A DNA stretch of 64,000 nt from Klenkia soli (GCF_900103975.1 NZ_FNIR01000016.1:1-64000); one strand, 5' to 3'; numbered from the stretch's first letter, positions 46,145 to 54,593 are shown. The notes: generated by a model from the letters alone, not told the origin. Made by a program: numbers and translations.

Positions 46145-48153
46145 GGGGGGTCCGTCGTGATGCCGCGGCGCAGGTCACCCGGGGCCACCCCCGGCCGCAT
46201 GGCGTCCTCGCGGTCCCGGGAACCCTCGAGCTGCCAGGGCACGGTGGTGATCATGACCCCGGGTTGGAACTGCAGCCGGGCGCGCAGCCGCAGCGCGCTC
46301 TGGTTGTGCAGCACGTTCTCGAACCAGTGGCCCACCACGTACTGCGGCACGAAGACCACCACCAGCTCGCGCGGGCTGTCGCGGCGGATGTCCTTGACGA
46401 AGTCCAGCACCGGCCGGGTGATCTCCCGGTAGGGCGACTCGAGCACCGTCAGGGGCACCGGGATGTCGTAGCGGTCCCAGTCGGCCTGCAGCGCCCGGGT
46501 GTCGGCGTCGTCCACGTTGACGGTGAGCGCGGTGAGCTGGTCGGGCCGGGTGGCCCGGGCGAAGGCCAGGGCCCGCAGCGTGGGCTTGTGCACCTTGCTC
46601 ACCAGGACGACGGCGTGCACCTTCGAGGGCAGAGTGCGGGAGTCACCGCTGGGCACCAGCTGCTCGGCCACCTGCGTGTAGTGCCGGTTGATCTGGCGCA
46701 TCAGCAGGTAGATGAACGGCATCGCGACGATGACGATCCAGGCGCCGCGGGTGAACTTGGTCAGCACGATGATGATCAGCACGATCGTGGTGATCGAGCC
46801 GCCGAGGGCGTTGATGACCTGCGAGCGGCGCATGCGGGCCCGCTCGACGCCCTCGACCAGCTTCATCTCGCGCTTCCAGTGCCGCACCATGCCCCACTGG
46901 CCGATGGTGAAGCTGGTGAACACCCCGACGATGTAGAGCTGGATCAGCCGGGTCGAGTCGGCCTGGAAGGCGACCAGCATGACCACGGCGAAGCCCGACA
47001 GCAGCAGGATCCCGTTGCTGTAGACCAGCTTGTCGCCGCGGGTGTGCAGCTGCTTGGGCATGAAGCGGTCCTGCGCCAGCACCGAGCCCAGCAGCGGGAA
47101 CCCGTTGAACGCGGTGTTCGCCGCCAGGATCAGCACCAGGGCGGTCGCCGCCTGGATGTAGTAGAAGCCGATCCCGTCGCTGCCGAACACCGCGCCGGAG
47201 ACCTGGGCGATGACGGTCAGCTGGGGCTGGGTCTCGCAGTTGGCGAAGCCCTCGAGGTCGCAGGGGAACTCGGCGTACTTGACCCCGGAGAACAGCGCCA
47301 GCGCGGTCACCCCGGCGAACATGGCCGCCGCGATGCCGCCCATGAGGGCCAGCGTGGTGGCGGCGTTCTTCGACTTCGGCGGGCGGAACGCCGGCACCCC
47401 GTTGGCGATCGCCTCGACGCCGGTCAACGCGGTGCAGCCCGAGGCGAAGGCGCGCAGCACGAAGAAGATCAGCGCGAGGCCGGCCAGGTTGGAGTACTCG
47501 GGCTCGGGCGTGATCGTGTAGCTCGCGCTCTCGGCGACGAGCGAGGCGTCGGTGAAGAAGTACTTTATTAACCCGGTCACGACCATGACCAGGATGCCGG
47601 CCACGAACAGGTAGGTGGGGACGGCGAAGCTCTTGCCCGACTCACGCACCCCGCGCAGGTTCGCCGCGGCCAGGAACGCCACCAGCCCGACGGCGATGAC
47701 CACGCGGTGCTGGGCCAGCCCCGGGAACGCCGAGATGATGTTGTCGGTGCCGGAGGCGACCGAGACCGCCACCGTCATCACGTAGTCGGTGAGCAGCGCG
47801 CTGGCCACCACCAGCGAGGCGAACCGCCCGTGGTTCTTGGCCGCCACCTCGTAGTCACCCCCGCCGGAGGGGTAGGCGTGCACCACCTGGCGGTAGGACA
47901 GCACCACCACGACCAGCAGCAGGACGACGGCCACGGCCAGCCACGGCGCCAGGAAGAGGAAGGCCGACCCGGCGAGGGTCAGCACGATGAGGATCTCCTG
48001 GGTGGCGTAGGCCACCGAGGAGAGCGGGTCGCTGGCGAAGATCGGGAGCGCCAGGCGCTTGGGGAGCAACGACTCGCCGGCCTTGTCGCTGCGGACCGGT
48101 CGGCCGAGGACGAGACGTTTGGGGAGTTGTCCGAGGTCGGACAGCGAAGGCAC
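46141..48153 (-). CDS. APC-superfamily permease with long C-terminal domain, probable K+ transporter
   Basis: 670 aa. About 12 transmembrane helices (50-480) have the APC consensus ASDPLSSVAYATQEIL and YPSGGGDYEVAAKNHG. A cytoplasmic C-terminal domain (about 500-640) contains VPLTVLESPYREITRPVL. The size and tail resemble the KimA group of potassium importers, and two TrkA regulators of K+ transport are encoded divergently, so potassium is the likely substrate (inference). GTG 48153 is set by TACGAT 6 nt upstream. Residues near 195 use a rare TTA-ATA codon pair in an AT-rich island. Confidence 0.85.
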   Translation of the reverse strand: MPSLSDLGQLPKRLVLGRPVRSDKAGESLLPKRLALPIFASDPLSSVAYATQEILIVLTLAGSAFLFLAPWLAVAVVLLLVVVVLSYRQVVHAYPSGGGDYEVAAKNHGRFASLVVASALLTDYVMTVAVSVASGTDNIISAFPGLAQHRVVIAVGLVAFLAAANLRGVRESGKSFAVPTYLFVAGILVMVVTGLIKYFFTDASLVAESASYTITPEPEYSNLAGLALIFFVLRAFASGCTALTGVEAIANGVPAFRPPKSKNAATTLALMGGIAAAMFAGVTALALFSGVKYAEFPCDLEGFANCETQPQLTVIAQVSGAVFGSDGIGFYYIQAATALVLILAANTAFNGFPLLGSVLAQDRFMPKQLHTRGDKLVYSNGILLLSGFAVVMLVAFQADSTRLIQLYIVGVFTSFTIGQWGMVRHWKREMKLVEGVERARMRRSQVINALGGSITTIVLIIIVLTKFTRGAWIVIVAMPFIYLLMRQINRHYTQVAEQLVPSGDSRTLPSKVHAVVLVSKVHKPTLRALAFARATRPDQLTALTVNVDDADTRALQADWDRYDIPVPLTVLESPYREITRPVLDFVKDIRRDSPRELVVVFVPQYVVGHWFENVLHNQSALRLRARLQFQPGVMITTVPWQLEGSRDREDAMRPGVAPGDLRRGITTDPP

Positions 48154-48159
48154 GCGGCG

Positions 48160-48165
48160 ATCGTA
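48160..48165 (-). promoter_or_regulatory. -10 box of the APC permease gene
   Basis: TACGAT, 6 nt before GTG 48153. It rules out the longer start at 48183, which would lie upstream of the promoter. Confidence 0.55.
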
Positions 48166-48275
48166 CGGACGCTGCATGTGCACGCGGCCCCGGCCACGTC
48201 ATGTCGCCGGTGTAGCTTCGCGCGCTGTACGGCCCGGCGGTCCGCGTCGGCCGGCAGGACCCGCGGGGAGTGCAC

Positions 48276-48944
48276 GTGCACGTGGTCGTCATGGGCTGCG
48301 GCCGGGTCGGTTCGGCCATCGCGCGGCGCCTGGAGGAGATCGGGCACAGCGTCGCGGTCATCGACCAGAACGCCGAGGCCTTCCGCCGGCTGGGCCCCGA
48401 GTTCAACGGCCGCCAGGTCACCGGTCTCGGCTTCGACCGGCAGACGCTGCTGGACGCCGGCATCGACTCCGCCGGCGCCTTCGCCGCGGTGAGCAGCGGC
48501 GACAACTCCAACATCATCAGCGCCCGGGTCGCGCGCGAGACGTTCGGCGTCGAGCACGTCGTGGCCCGCATCTACGACTCCAAGCGGGCCGAGGTCTACG
48601 AGCGCATGGGCATCCCCAGCGTGGCGACCGTCCCGTGGACGGTCAGCCGGCTGATGCGCGAGCTGCTCAGCGTCAAGGTGACCGAGATCTGGCGCGAGCC
48701 CACCGGCAAGGTGCTGCTCATGCGGGTCACCGTCACCGACGGCTGGGTCGGCCGTCCGCTGGCCGACCTGGAGAAGGCCAGCGGCGCCCGTGCCGCCTGG
48801 CTGGTGCGCTTCGGCGAGGCCCAGCTCCCCCGGCCCAGCACCGTGCTGCAGACCGGCGACCACCTGGTGGTCGCCGCCACCGACGAGATCGCCGTCGCCG
48901 TGCACGACGTCGTCGAGAACGCACCCGAGGGAGGGCAGCACTGA
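48276..48944 (+). CDS. trkA: TrkA family potassium-uptake regulator, first copy
   Basis: 222 aa. The RCK_N Rossmann domain has GCGRVGSAIA near residue 8 and VAVIDQN, and a TrkA_C domain follows (about 135-215). It binds NAD(H)/nucleotides and gates a K+ channel or transporter. GTG 48276 is preferred among three in-phase GTGs (48270, 48276, 48282), because GGGGAG ends 5 nt before it and the protein then starts VHVVVMGCGR as in homologues. It overlaps the second trkA by one base (TGATG). The gene matches ceoB of mycobacteria. Confidence 0.93.
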   Translation: MHVVVMGCGRVGSAIARRLEEIGHSVAVIDQNAEAFRRLGPEFNGRQVTGLGFDRQTLLDAGIDSAGAFAAVSSGDNSNIISARVARETFGVEHVVARIYDSKRAEVYERMGIPSVATVPWTVSRLMRELLSVKVTEIWREPTGKVLLMRVTVTDGWVGRPLADLEKASGARAAWLVRFGEAQLPRPSTVLQTGDHLVVAATDEIAVAVHDVVENAPEGGQH

Positions 48945-49609
48945 TGCGCGTCGCCATCGTGGGCGCCGGCGCCGTGGGGCGCTCGATAGCCGGGGAGCTG
49001 CTGGGCAACGGCCACGCCGTCATGCTCATCGAGAAGAACGCCGCCAAGGTGCGGGCCAAGGCCGTCCCCGGCGCCGAGTGGGTGCAGGCCGACGCCTGCG
49101 AGGTCAGCGCCCTCGAGGAGGCCCACCTGGCCACCTGCGACGTCGTCATCGCCGCCACCGGTGACGACAAGGCCAACCTGGTCGTCTCGCTGCTGGCGAA
49201 GACGGAGTTCGCGGTCAACCGCGTGGTGGCCCGGGTGAAGGACCCCCGCAACGAGTGGCTCTACACAGAGGCGTGGGGCGTGGACGTCGCCGTCTCCACC
49301 CCGCGCGTGCTGGCCGCGCTCGTCGAGGAGGCCGTGACCGTCGGCGACGTCGTCCGGCTGATGAGCTTCCGCAAGGGTGCGGCCAACCTGACCGAGATCA
49401 CCCTCGCCGACGACACCCCGTGGGTCGGCCGCCCACTGCGCGACGTCCCGCTGCCCCGCGAGACGGTGCTGACGGCCATCCTGCGCGGCGAGCGGGTCAT
49501 CACCCCGACCCCGGACGAACCCCTCGAGGCCGGCGACGAGCTGCTCTTCATCATGCACGGCGACGTCGAGGAGGACCTGCAGGAGGTCCTGTCCGGCAAG
49601 CCCGTCTAG
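48944..49609 (+). CDS. trkA: TrkA family potassium-uptake regulator, second copy
   Basis: 221 aa with the same RCK_N (IVGAGAVGRSIAGELL, ADACEV, VIAATGDDKANLV) and TrkA_C architecture as its neighbour; the pair probably forms a hetero-oligomeric ring. ATG 48944 overlaps the previous stop. The last residues, DLQEVLSGKPV, are odd: the same coding sequence recurs 91 bp downstream as LQEVLSGKRLD with its own stop. The present C-terminus therefore looks newly created by a small insertion or duplication (see the repeat entry). No missing catalytic feature results. Confidence 0.92.
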   Translation: MRVAIVGAGAVGRSIAGELLGNGHAVMLIEKNAAKVRAKAVPGAEWVQADACEVSALEEAHLATCDVVIAATGDDKANLVVSLLAKTEFAVNRVVARVKDPRNEWLYTEAWGVDVAVSTPRVLAALVEEAVTVGDVVRLMSFRKGAANLTEITLADDTPWVGRPLRDVPLPRETVLTAILRGERVITPTPDEPLEAGDELLFIMHGDVEEDLQEVLSGKPV

Positions 49610-49692
49610 GCCCCGTCCAGAGGCTCGCCGCGAGCTCGCGAGCGGTGAGGAGGACGGGGTCCTTCCTCTGCAGGAGGTCCTGTCGGGCAAGC
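49577..49692 (+). repeat. Duplicated trkA 3' end flanking a small inverted-repeat element
   Basis: The 25-bp end of trkA (49577-49601) is repeated at 49668-49692 with one mismatch, in the same phase, and leads to LQEVLSGKRLD and a stop at 49705. Between the copies lies a 66-bp segment containing GGCCCCGTCC (49609-49618) and, inverted, GGACGGGGTCC (49652-49662), with a GCTCGC-rich core. This has the look of a small non-autonomous element flanked by a long target duplication, or of a tail copied during its insertion. It also ends trkA transcription before the converging DUF3159 gene. Confidence 0.75.
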
Positions 49693-49709
49693 GGCTGGAC
49701 TGAGCCGGG

Positions 49710-50465
49710 TCAGGCGGTGGTGCGGTGGCGGTGCAGGCGGGCGACGGCCCAGAGGGTGACCACCAGCGCCACGCCGGTGACCGGTAGCCCGAGCACCAGG
49801 GACGACGTCCCCAGCAGGGCCACCTCGTCGCGCCAGTAGAGGAACCCCTGCACCGCTGCGCGCACCACGAAGGTCGCTGCCCAGAGCAGGGTCAGCCAGG
49901 TGTAGACCCGCATCATGCGGCGGTCGGTGCGCCAGTGCCGCTCGGGGGCCGCGTCGGGCTCCCGCAGGGTCGCCTCGTCGTCCTGGGCCCGGACCTCGGC
50001 CACCCGGGCCTTCGCCCGGCCCCGGAGCGACCCCTTGAGGCTGTGGTCGGCCATCGAGCCGAGGTGGCTGGGGGCCAGGAACTCGGCGGCGACGCCGACC
50101 AGCGGCCACCGCACCAGCACCGAGCCCAGCAGCAGCACGCCCAGGCCGGCGTTGCGGATCAGCCCGACCACGAAGAAGTCGCGGGCCTCGCCCGACGCAC
50201 GGGCGATGGCCACCGCGATGGCCACCCCGATCAGCCCGCTGAAGGCCTGCTGCAGGCTCTCCTTGCGGAGCAGCCGCAACCCGAAGACCAGCAGGGCCGC
50301 ACCGAGCGCGGCCCAGATGCCGACGGTCAGCCCGCCGAAGCCGTTGGCCACCACGAAGGCCACCGTGGGCAGCGAGACGTCGACCATGCCGCGCCAGCCC
50401 CCGAGGGAGTCCAGCACCAGGTCACGGTCGAACGCGGGGGCCTTGCGGCCGGCGGGTCGGCTCAC
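49710..50465 (-). CDS. DUF3159 family membrane protein
   Basis: 251 aa with about six transmembrane helices (near 30-50, 53-68, 75-92, 100-120, 185-205, 220-242). It is an actinobacterial family of unknown function found beside the trkA genes in mycobacteria as well. FGGLTVGIWAALGAALLVFGLRLLRKES and a basic cytoplasmic loop with RTDRRMMRVYTWL are typical. GTG 50465 overlaps the stop of the OB-fold gene (GTGA). It is the last gene of a six-gene run starting at 53219. Confidence 0.88.
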   Translation of the reverse strand: MSRPAGRKAPAFDRDLVLDSLGGWRGMVDVSLPTVAFVVANGFGGLTVGIWAALGAALLVFGLRLLRKESLQQAFSGLIGVAIAVAIARASGEARDFFVVGLIRNAGLGVLLLGSVLVRWPLVGVAAEFLAPSHLGSMADHSLKGSLRGRAKARVAEVRAQDDEATLREPDAAPERHWRTDRRMMRVYTWLTLLWAATFVVRAAVQGFLYWRDEVALLGTSSLVLGLPVTGVALVVTLWAVARLHRHRTTA

Positions 50466-50839
50466 CCGGCGCCCAGCTCGTACCAGGGGTTGTAGATGAC
50501 CTTGCGGCCCTCGAAGGAGGCGAACCGCCCGCGGGCGCTCAGGGTACGGCCGGGCTCGATGCCCGGGATCCGCCGGCGCCCGAGCCAGACCAGGGTGACC
50601 GACCCGGAGCCGTCGAACAGCTCGGCCTCCAGGGTCGGCACGGTCTCGCGCGGGGTGTAGACCACCGACCGCAGCCGGCCGGTGACCGCCACGACCTTGC
50701 CCTTCTGGCAGCTGCCGACCGGCTCGCAGCCGGAGCTGGCCACGTCGGACTGCAGCTCCTGCGCGTCGATCGTCGCGTCGTCGGCGGTCAGCTTGGCCAG
50801 CGTCTTGGACAGCCAGCTCTTCGGACGGGTCTCGGTCAC
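50462..50839 (-). CDS. OB-fold nucleic-acid-binding domain protein
   Basis: 125 aa. The centre (about 45-110) is an OB fold: KGKVVAVTGRLRSVVYT, LEAELFDGSGSVTLVWLGRRRIPGI and TLSARGRFASFEGRKVIYNPWYEL. It is related to the single-strand-binding anticodon-type OB domains and is conserved at this position in actinobacteria, function unknown. GTG 50839 is both 6 nt after a TACCCT box and overlapped by the DUF3710 stop (GTGA), so it can be made from its own leaderless message or with the operon. Confidence 0.88.
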   Translation of the reverse strand: MTETRPKSWLSKTLAKLTADDATIDAQELQSDVASSGCEPVGSCQKGKVVAVTGRLRSVVYTPRETVPTLEAELFDGSGSVTLVWLGRRRIPGIEPGRTLSARGRFASFEGRKVIYNPWYELGAG

Positions 50840-51546
50840 GCGTCCAGGGTAGGACCGCTGCGGCCCTTCGCCGCGGCCTGCTGGGCGGCGACCTGCTCGG
50901 CCGCCCGCGCGGGGAGCGTCATGGGCAGCTGCTCGCGCACCGGCATCGGGTCGGTCCCCCGGACGACGACGATGTTCCGGAAGGCCGCCTCCAGCGCGGC
51001 ACCGGCCTCGGGGGTCTCGGCGGCCGGGCCGCTGATCATGCCCCGCAGGAACCACCGCGGACCGTCCACGCCGATGAAGCGGGCCGGTCGGTGGACCGCC
51101 TCGGCCGGCGCAGTCTGCCCCGGCTGGGGCGGCGGGCTGGCCTTGACGAACCCGGCCAGCTCCGGGCCGAAGGGACCCTCCCGCTCGGTGAGCGAGCCGC
51201 CCTGGCCGCCGGCGCTGGTGGCGAGGTCGGCCCGCACGCCGTCCCAGATGCCACCGGCCCGGGGGGCCGCGAAGGCCGAGACCTGGAGCAGGGAGTCCCC
51301 CTCGCGCAGGCTGGCCCCGATGACCTTCTGCTGCGCGTTGACGTCGACCCGCAGCTCCATGCCGGGGACGCCGGGCAGCTTCAGCGACCCCAGGTCCACG
51401 CGGGGGACGCCGTCCTCGGGGGCGTCGGCGGAGTCCCAGGGCCCGGTGGTCTCGTCGCGCTCGCGCTCGCGCACCTGCGGCTCGGGCGGGACGCCGCGCT
51501 CGCGCACGCTGCGCTCGATCCGGTTGCGCCGTCGTCCGAACGGCAT
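50836..51546 (-). CDS. DUF3710 family protein
   Basis: 236 aa. A basic N-terminus (FGRRRNRIERSV) is followed by an acidic stretch. The conserved domain (about 45-215) has VDLGSLKLPGVPGMELRVDV, LQVSAFAAPRAGGIWDGVRADL and RPARFIGVDGPRWFLRGMISG. It is an actinobacterial family of unknown function always found next to dut and the OB-fold gene. The ATG at 51546 begins one base after the dut stop, so it is probably translationally coupled to dut. Confidence 0.88.
   Translation of the reverse strand: MPFGRRRNRIERSVRERGVPPEPQVRERERDETTGPWDSADAPEDGVPRVDLGSLKLPGVPGMELRVDVNAQQKVIGASLREGDSLLQVSAFAAPRAGGIWDGVRADLATSAGGQGGSLTEREGPFGPELAGFVKASPPPQPGQTAPAEAVHRPARFIGVDGPRWFLRGMISGPAAETPEAGAALEAAFRNIVVVRGTDPMPVREQLPMTLPARAAEQVAAQQAAAKGRSGPTLDA
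50846..50851 (-). promoter_or_regulatory. -10 box of the OB-fold gene, inside DUF3710
   Basis: TACCCT spans the codons CCT-ACC-CTG near the end of DUF3710, with a T-ending Pro codon that is unusual here. Six nt to GTG 50839. Confidence 0.5.
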
Positions 51547-51547
51547 G

Positions 51548-52015
51548 TCAGGCCTGCCCCTCTGTCGTGGTGGTGGTGCGCCCGGTGGAACCGTGCCCCC
51601 CGGTGCCCCGCCGGGTGGCCGGCAGGTCGGCCACCGGGGTGAACACGGCCCGCACGACCGGCTGGACGACCAGCTGGGCCACCCGGTCGCCGCGGCGGAG
51701 CCGGATGGTGGTGACCGGGTCGGTGTTCACCAGGTTGACCTTGATCTCGCCGCGGTACCCGGCGTCGATGGTGCCCGGCGCGTTCACCATGCCCAGGCCC
51801 AGCCGGTGGGCGAGGCCGGAGCGGGGGTGCACGAACCCGGCGTACCCCTCGGGGATGGCCACGGCGACCCCGGTGCCGACCAGCGCCCGCTGGTGCGGTG
51901 CCAGCTCGACGTCCTCGGTGATCGTGAGGTCGGCCCCCGCGTCGCCCGGGAGTGCGTAGGCGGGGACGACGGCGCCCTCGGCGAGGGTGACGGCGATCTC
52001 CAACGGGGACGACAC
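51548..52015 (-). CDS. dut: dUTP diphosphatase
   Basis: 155 aa trimeric dUTPase. It hydrolyses dUTP to dUMP, keeping uracil out of DNA and supplying thymidylate synthesis. All five motifs are seen: [24 protein letters not shown] (motifs 2-3 region), [29 protein letters not shown] and the C-terminal [11 protein letters not shown] that closes over the site. GTG 52015 follows TAGCCT at 6 nt. It is in the conserved dut-DUF3710-OB-DUF3159 order. Confidence 0.96.
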   Translation of the reverse strand: MSSPLEIAVTLAEGAVVPAYALPGDAGADLTITEDVELAPHQRALVGTGVAVAIPEGYAGFVHPRSGLAHRLGLGMVNAPGTIDAGYRGEIKVNLVNTDPVTTIRLRRGDRVAQLVVQPVVRAVFTPVADLPATRRGTGGHGSTGRTTTTTEGQA

Positions 52016-52021
52016 GGGGCG

Positions 52022-52027
52022 AGGCTA
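52022..52027 (-). promoter_or_regulatory. -10 box of dut, built on the upstream stop codon
   Basis: TAGCCT, where TAG is the stop of the preceding 297-aa gene; 6 nt to GTG 52015. Confidence 0.5.
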
Positions 52028-52918
52028 GTGCCGGCCGGGCGCGCGCGGGACCGGCCCCCGCAGATCGGCGAGGACCGCCTCGGCGAGCTGCCCGGTGGCC
52101 TTGCGGTTGCTGCGCGCGGCCAGCCCCGCGCCGATCATCAGCGGGGCGGCCGAGGAGACGTTGCGGGCCAGCCGCCGGGTCACCCGGCGGCGCAGCGCGT
52201 TCACCCCGGCGCTGCCCAGGGTGGCGAGCAGACCGCCGCCGCCGGGACCGGACTCGACGGCGCGCTGGCGCGTCCAGCTGGTCAGGTAGGCACCGGCGCG
52301 CGCCCGCGCGTCGCCCTCGGCGGGCCGGCCGTGCAGCTCGTGCAGCTCGCCGATCAGCACCACCTCGACCGCGGCCACCAGGACCGTCTCGGCCCCGAGC
52401 TCCAGCGGCAGCGCGATCATCGACGGCGGCGCGAACCACTGCGCAGCGGTCAGCCCGCCGGTGGCGGCCCCGATGCCGGCGGTGATGCGGGCGTACCGCG
52501 TGACCAGCGCGTCGGCCACGGCCGCCTCGTCCATGCCCGGGTACGCGGCCCGCAGGCGGGCGGCGTCGCGGATGGGCAACCGCGGGGCGGCGGCGTGCAG
52601 CAGGTCGGTGAGGACGGTCCCCGGGTGCCACCCCGGACCGGTGTCCCCGGCCCGGTCGCTCCCCCGGCCCTCGTCGTCCCGGCCCTCGTCGTCCCGGCCG
52701 CTCCCGCGCGCCGCCGTGCCGACGGCCGCGACCACGTCGCGCAGCACCGCCGCCGCCCGGCCGCCCTTGCCGGTCGGCTCCTGGCCGTCGGGGCGGTCCC
52801 CCAGCAGCCCGGCCACCGCGTCGGCCACCGACCGCGCGGCCCGCGCGAGCGGTCCGGCGGTCGGCTCGTCGTCGACGACGGGGCGGGGCGGGGGGACGTC
52901 CCGCGGCGGCAGGGTCAC
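52025..52918 (-). CDS. Conserved helical protein of unknown function
   Basis: 297 aa. Residues 1-105 are low-complexity and charged, with a GRDDEGRDDEGRG repeat. The C-terminal two thirds is an alpha-helical, mildly hydrophobic domain (RYARITAGIGAATGGLTAAQWFAPP, ETVLVAAVEVVLIGELHELHGRP, NVSSAAPLMIGAGLAARSNRKAT) reminiscent of membrane-associated EcsC-like proteins; this is a weak impression. GTG 52918 starts one base after the DUF4193 stop. In mycobacteria this place holds a DUF3093 gene, so the slot differs here. Confidence 0.65.
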   Translation of the reverse strand: MTLPPRDVPPPRPVVDDEPTAGPLARAARSVADAVAGLLGDRPDGQEPTGKGGRAAAVLRDVVAAVGTAARGSGRDDEGRDDEGRGSDRAGDTGPGWHPGTVLTDLLHAAAPRLPIRDAARLRAAYPGMDEAAVADALVTRYARITAGIGAATGGLTAAQWFAPPSMIALPLELGAETVLVAAVEVVLIGELHELHGRPAEGDARARAGAYLTSWTRQRAVESGPGGGGLLATLGSAGVNALRRRVTRRLARNVSSAAPLMIGAGLAARSNRKATGQLAEAVLADLRGPVPRAPGRH

Positions 52919-52919
52919 C

Positions 52920-53219
52920 TCAGGCGCAGTCGCGGCAGATCAGCCGATCGCCCTTGGTGCTGGCCAGCCGGCTGCGGTGGTGGACCAGGAAGCAGCTGGA
53001 GCAGGTGAACTCGTCCTCCTGCTTCGGCAGCACCCGGACGGTGAGCTCCTCGTTGGACAGGTCGGCGCCGGGGAGCTCGAGCGCCTCGTTGAAGTCGGTC
53101 TCGTCGACGTCGACCGACGAGGACTGCGCCTCGGCCCGTCGTGCCTTGAGCTCCTCCAGCGAGTCCTCGCCGAGCTCGTCGGCCTCGTTGCGTCGTGGGG
53201 CGTCGTAGTCGGTGGCCAT
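52920..53219 (-). CDS. DUF4193 family zinc-ribbon protein
   Basis: 99 aa. An acidic N-terminal part is followed by a C-terminal zinc ribbon with two CxxC pairs (FTCSSCFLVHH and ICRDC). It is a strongly conserved actinobacterial protein found between dut and the LytR_C gene, of unknown function. The MATDYDAPRRNEADELGEDSLEEL start is typical. GAAGAGG lies 9 nt before the ATG. The leader contains a CCGGGCC/GGCCCGG hairpin. It is the first gene of the six-gene minus-strand run. Confidence 0.92.
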   Translation of the reverse strand: MATDYDAPRRNEADELGEDSLEELKARRAEAQSSSVDVDETDFNEALELPGADLSNEELTVRVLPKQEDEFTCSSCFLVHHRSRLASTKGDRLICRDCA

Positions 53220-53243
53220 GGTGTGCCCCTCTTCCTTCGTCGT

Positions 53244-53261
53244 CCGGGCCTGCGGGCCCGG
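53244..53261 (-). other. Hairpin in the DUF4193 leader
   Basis: CCGGGCC and GGCCCGG form a perfect 7-bp stem around a 4-nt loop, 25 nt before the ATG. The rest of the 269-bp gap (53220-53488) shows no gene; only the leaderless promoter of the phosphotransferase gene is evident at its right end. Confidence 0.4.
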
Positions 53262-53476
53262 GGTGCTGTGTGCCGGCGTCCCGGTGGCCGCGGTCTCGGG
53301 CCGCCCTGGACGTGCCCCGCGGCGGTTGCCGTCGGGACTCCGGCGTGGCCCCCAACGTGGCGGACCCCGCGTTTGTGCCCGACCCGGCGACCGTCACACA
53401 CCGCGGCCGGACCGAACCGGTGCGTGGTGTCCCACAGCCCTGGAGCAGCGGCGTCCGGGCCAGGGGCGGCAGAGGT

Positions 53477-53482
53477 TACCCT
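53477..53482 (+). promoter_or_regulatory. -10 box of the phosphotransferase gene
   Basis: TACCCT, 6 nt before ATG 53489; it sets the start well inside the longer open frame. Confidence 0.6.
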
Positions 53483-53488
53483 GCGCCG

Positions 53489-54535
53489 ATGACCGCCACC
53501 GTGGGTGCTGATCCAGGGGTCGTCGGCCCCTACCTGGCCACCGTCCTCGAGGACGAGCGGTGGCGCGAGGTCGACGTCGACCTGATCGCCGCAGGCATGT
53601 CCAACCTGACCTACGTGGTGACGCCGCGCGGTGGCAGCGCGGACGACGCCGTGATCCTCCGCCGCCCACCGACCGGGGCCGTGCTGGCCACCGCGCACGA
53701 CATGGCCCGCGAGCACCGGGTCATCAGCGGCCTGGCCGGCACACCCGTGCCGGTGCCGCGCACGCTGCACCTGTGCACCGACACCGAGGTGCTGGGCGCC
53801 CCGTTCTACGTGATGGAGCGGGTCGTCGGCGTGCACGTGGTCGACGAGCTGCCGGCCGGCTACGCCGACACCGAGCCCGAGCGCCGGGCGCTGGGCGACG
53901 GCCTGGTCGACGTCCTCGCCGACCTGCACACCGTCGACCCCGCCGCGGTGGGCCTGGGCGACTTCGGCCGCCCCGAGGGCTTCCTGGCCCGCCAGGTGCG
54001 GCGCTGGACCACCCAGTGGGAGGCCACCCGCGACACCGACCGGCCCGACCTCGACGAGCTCGCCGCCCAGCTGGCGGCCAGCGTGCCGACCACCCGGCGC
54101 AGCGGCATCGTGCACGGCGACTACCGCATGGACAACTGCCTGCTGGACCCGCAGACCCCCGGTCGGGTGCGCGCGGTGCTCGACTGGGAGATGTCCACCC
54201 TCGGTGACCCGCTCACCGACCTCGGCATGCTCTTCGTCTACTGGCCGCAGGCCGGCGAGGACCGCGGCGTCGCCCTGTCGGCGGTGACCGCGCTGCCCGG
54301 TTTCCCGACCAGGGCGCAGGTGGCCGAGCGCTACGCCGAGCGCACCGGCACCGACCTCGGCGACCTCTCCTGGTACGTCGGCTTCGCCTACTTCAAGTTC
54401 GCGTCCATCCTGGCCGGCATCGTGGCCCGCTCGGCCGCCGGCGCCATGGCCGGGAAGGACGCCACCGGGTACGCCGACAAGATCGGCCCGTGCGTCGAGC
54501 TCGGACGCGCCGCACTCCGGGACGGTGCGGTCTGA
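53489..54535 (+). CDS. Phosphotransferase family protein (APH/ACAD10-like)
   Basis: 348 aa, a protein-kinase-like small-molecule kinase. The N-lobe has AAGMSNLTYVV (Gly-rich loop). The C-lobe has the Brenner motif GIVHGDYRMDNCLLD (catalytic Asp and metal Asn) and LDWEMSTLGDPLTDLGML (metal Asp). The MSNLTY and STLGDPLTD forms are typical of the group next to acyl-CoA dehydrogenases rather than of drug-resistance enzymes. The substrate is unknown. It is transcribed alone from a leaderless promoter. Confidence 0.9.
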   Translation: MTATVGADPGVVGPYLATVLEDERWREVDVDLIAAGMSNLTYVVTPRGGSADDAVILRRPPTGAVLATAHDMAREHRVISGLAGTPVPVPRTLHLCTDTEVLGAPFYVMERVVGVHVVDELPAGYADTEPERRALGDGLVDVLADLHTVDPAAVGLGDFGRPEGFLARQVRRWTTQWEATRDTDRPDLDELAAQLAASVPTTRRSGIVHGDYRMDNCLLDPQTPGRVRAVLDWEMSTLGDPLTDLGMLFVYWPQAGEDRGVALSAVTALPGFPTRAQVAERYAERTGTDLGDLSWYVGFAYFKFASILAGIVARSAAGAMAGKDATGYADKIGPCVELGRAALRDGAV

Positions 54536-54593
54536 CCGGCCCCGACGCCACTACCATCTGGCCGAACCCCGTCCTCCCCCGAGCGGAGCGCAG

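Noticed and set aside
48154-48275. A ydaO/c-di-AMP riboswitch controlling the potassium genes
   Set aside because: The 122-bp divergent gap is too short, the permease is leaderless, and the conserved riboswitch sequences are absent.
49602-49667. Insertion sequence
   Set aside because: Too short, no transposase frame and imperfect inverted ends. At most it is a non-autonomous repeat.
53489-54535. Aminoglycoside resistance kinase
   Set aside because: The fold is shared, but the sequence motifs are those of the acyl-CoA-dehydrogenase-linked phosphotransferases, and there is no resistance context.
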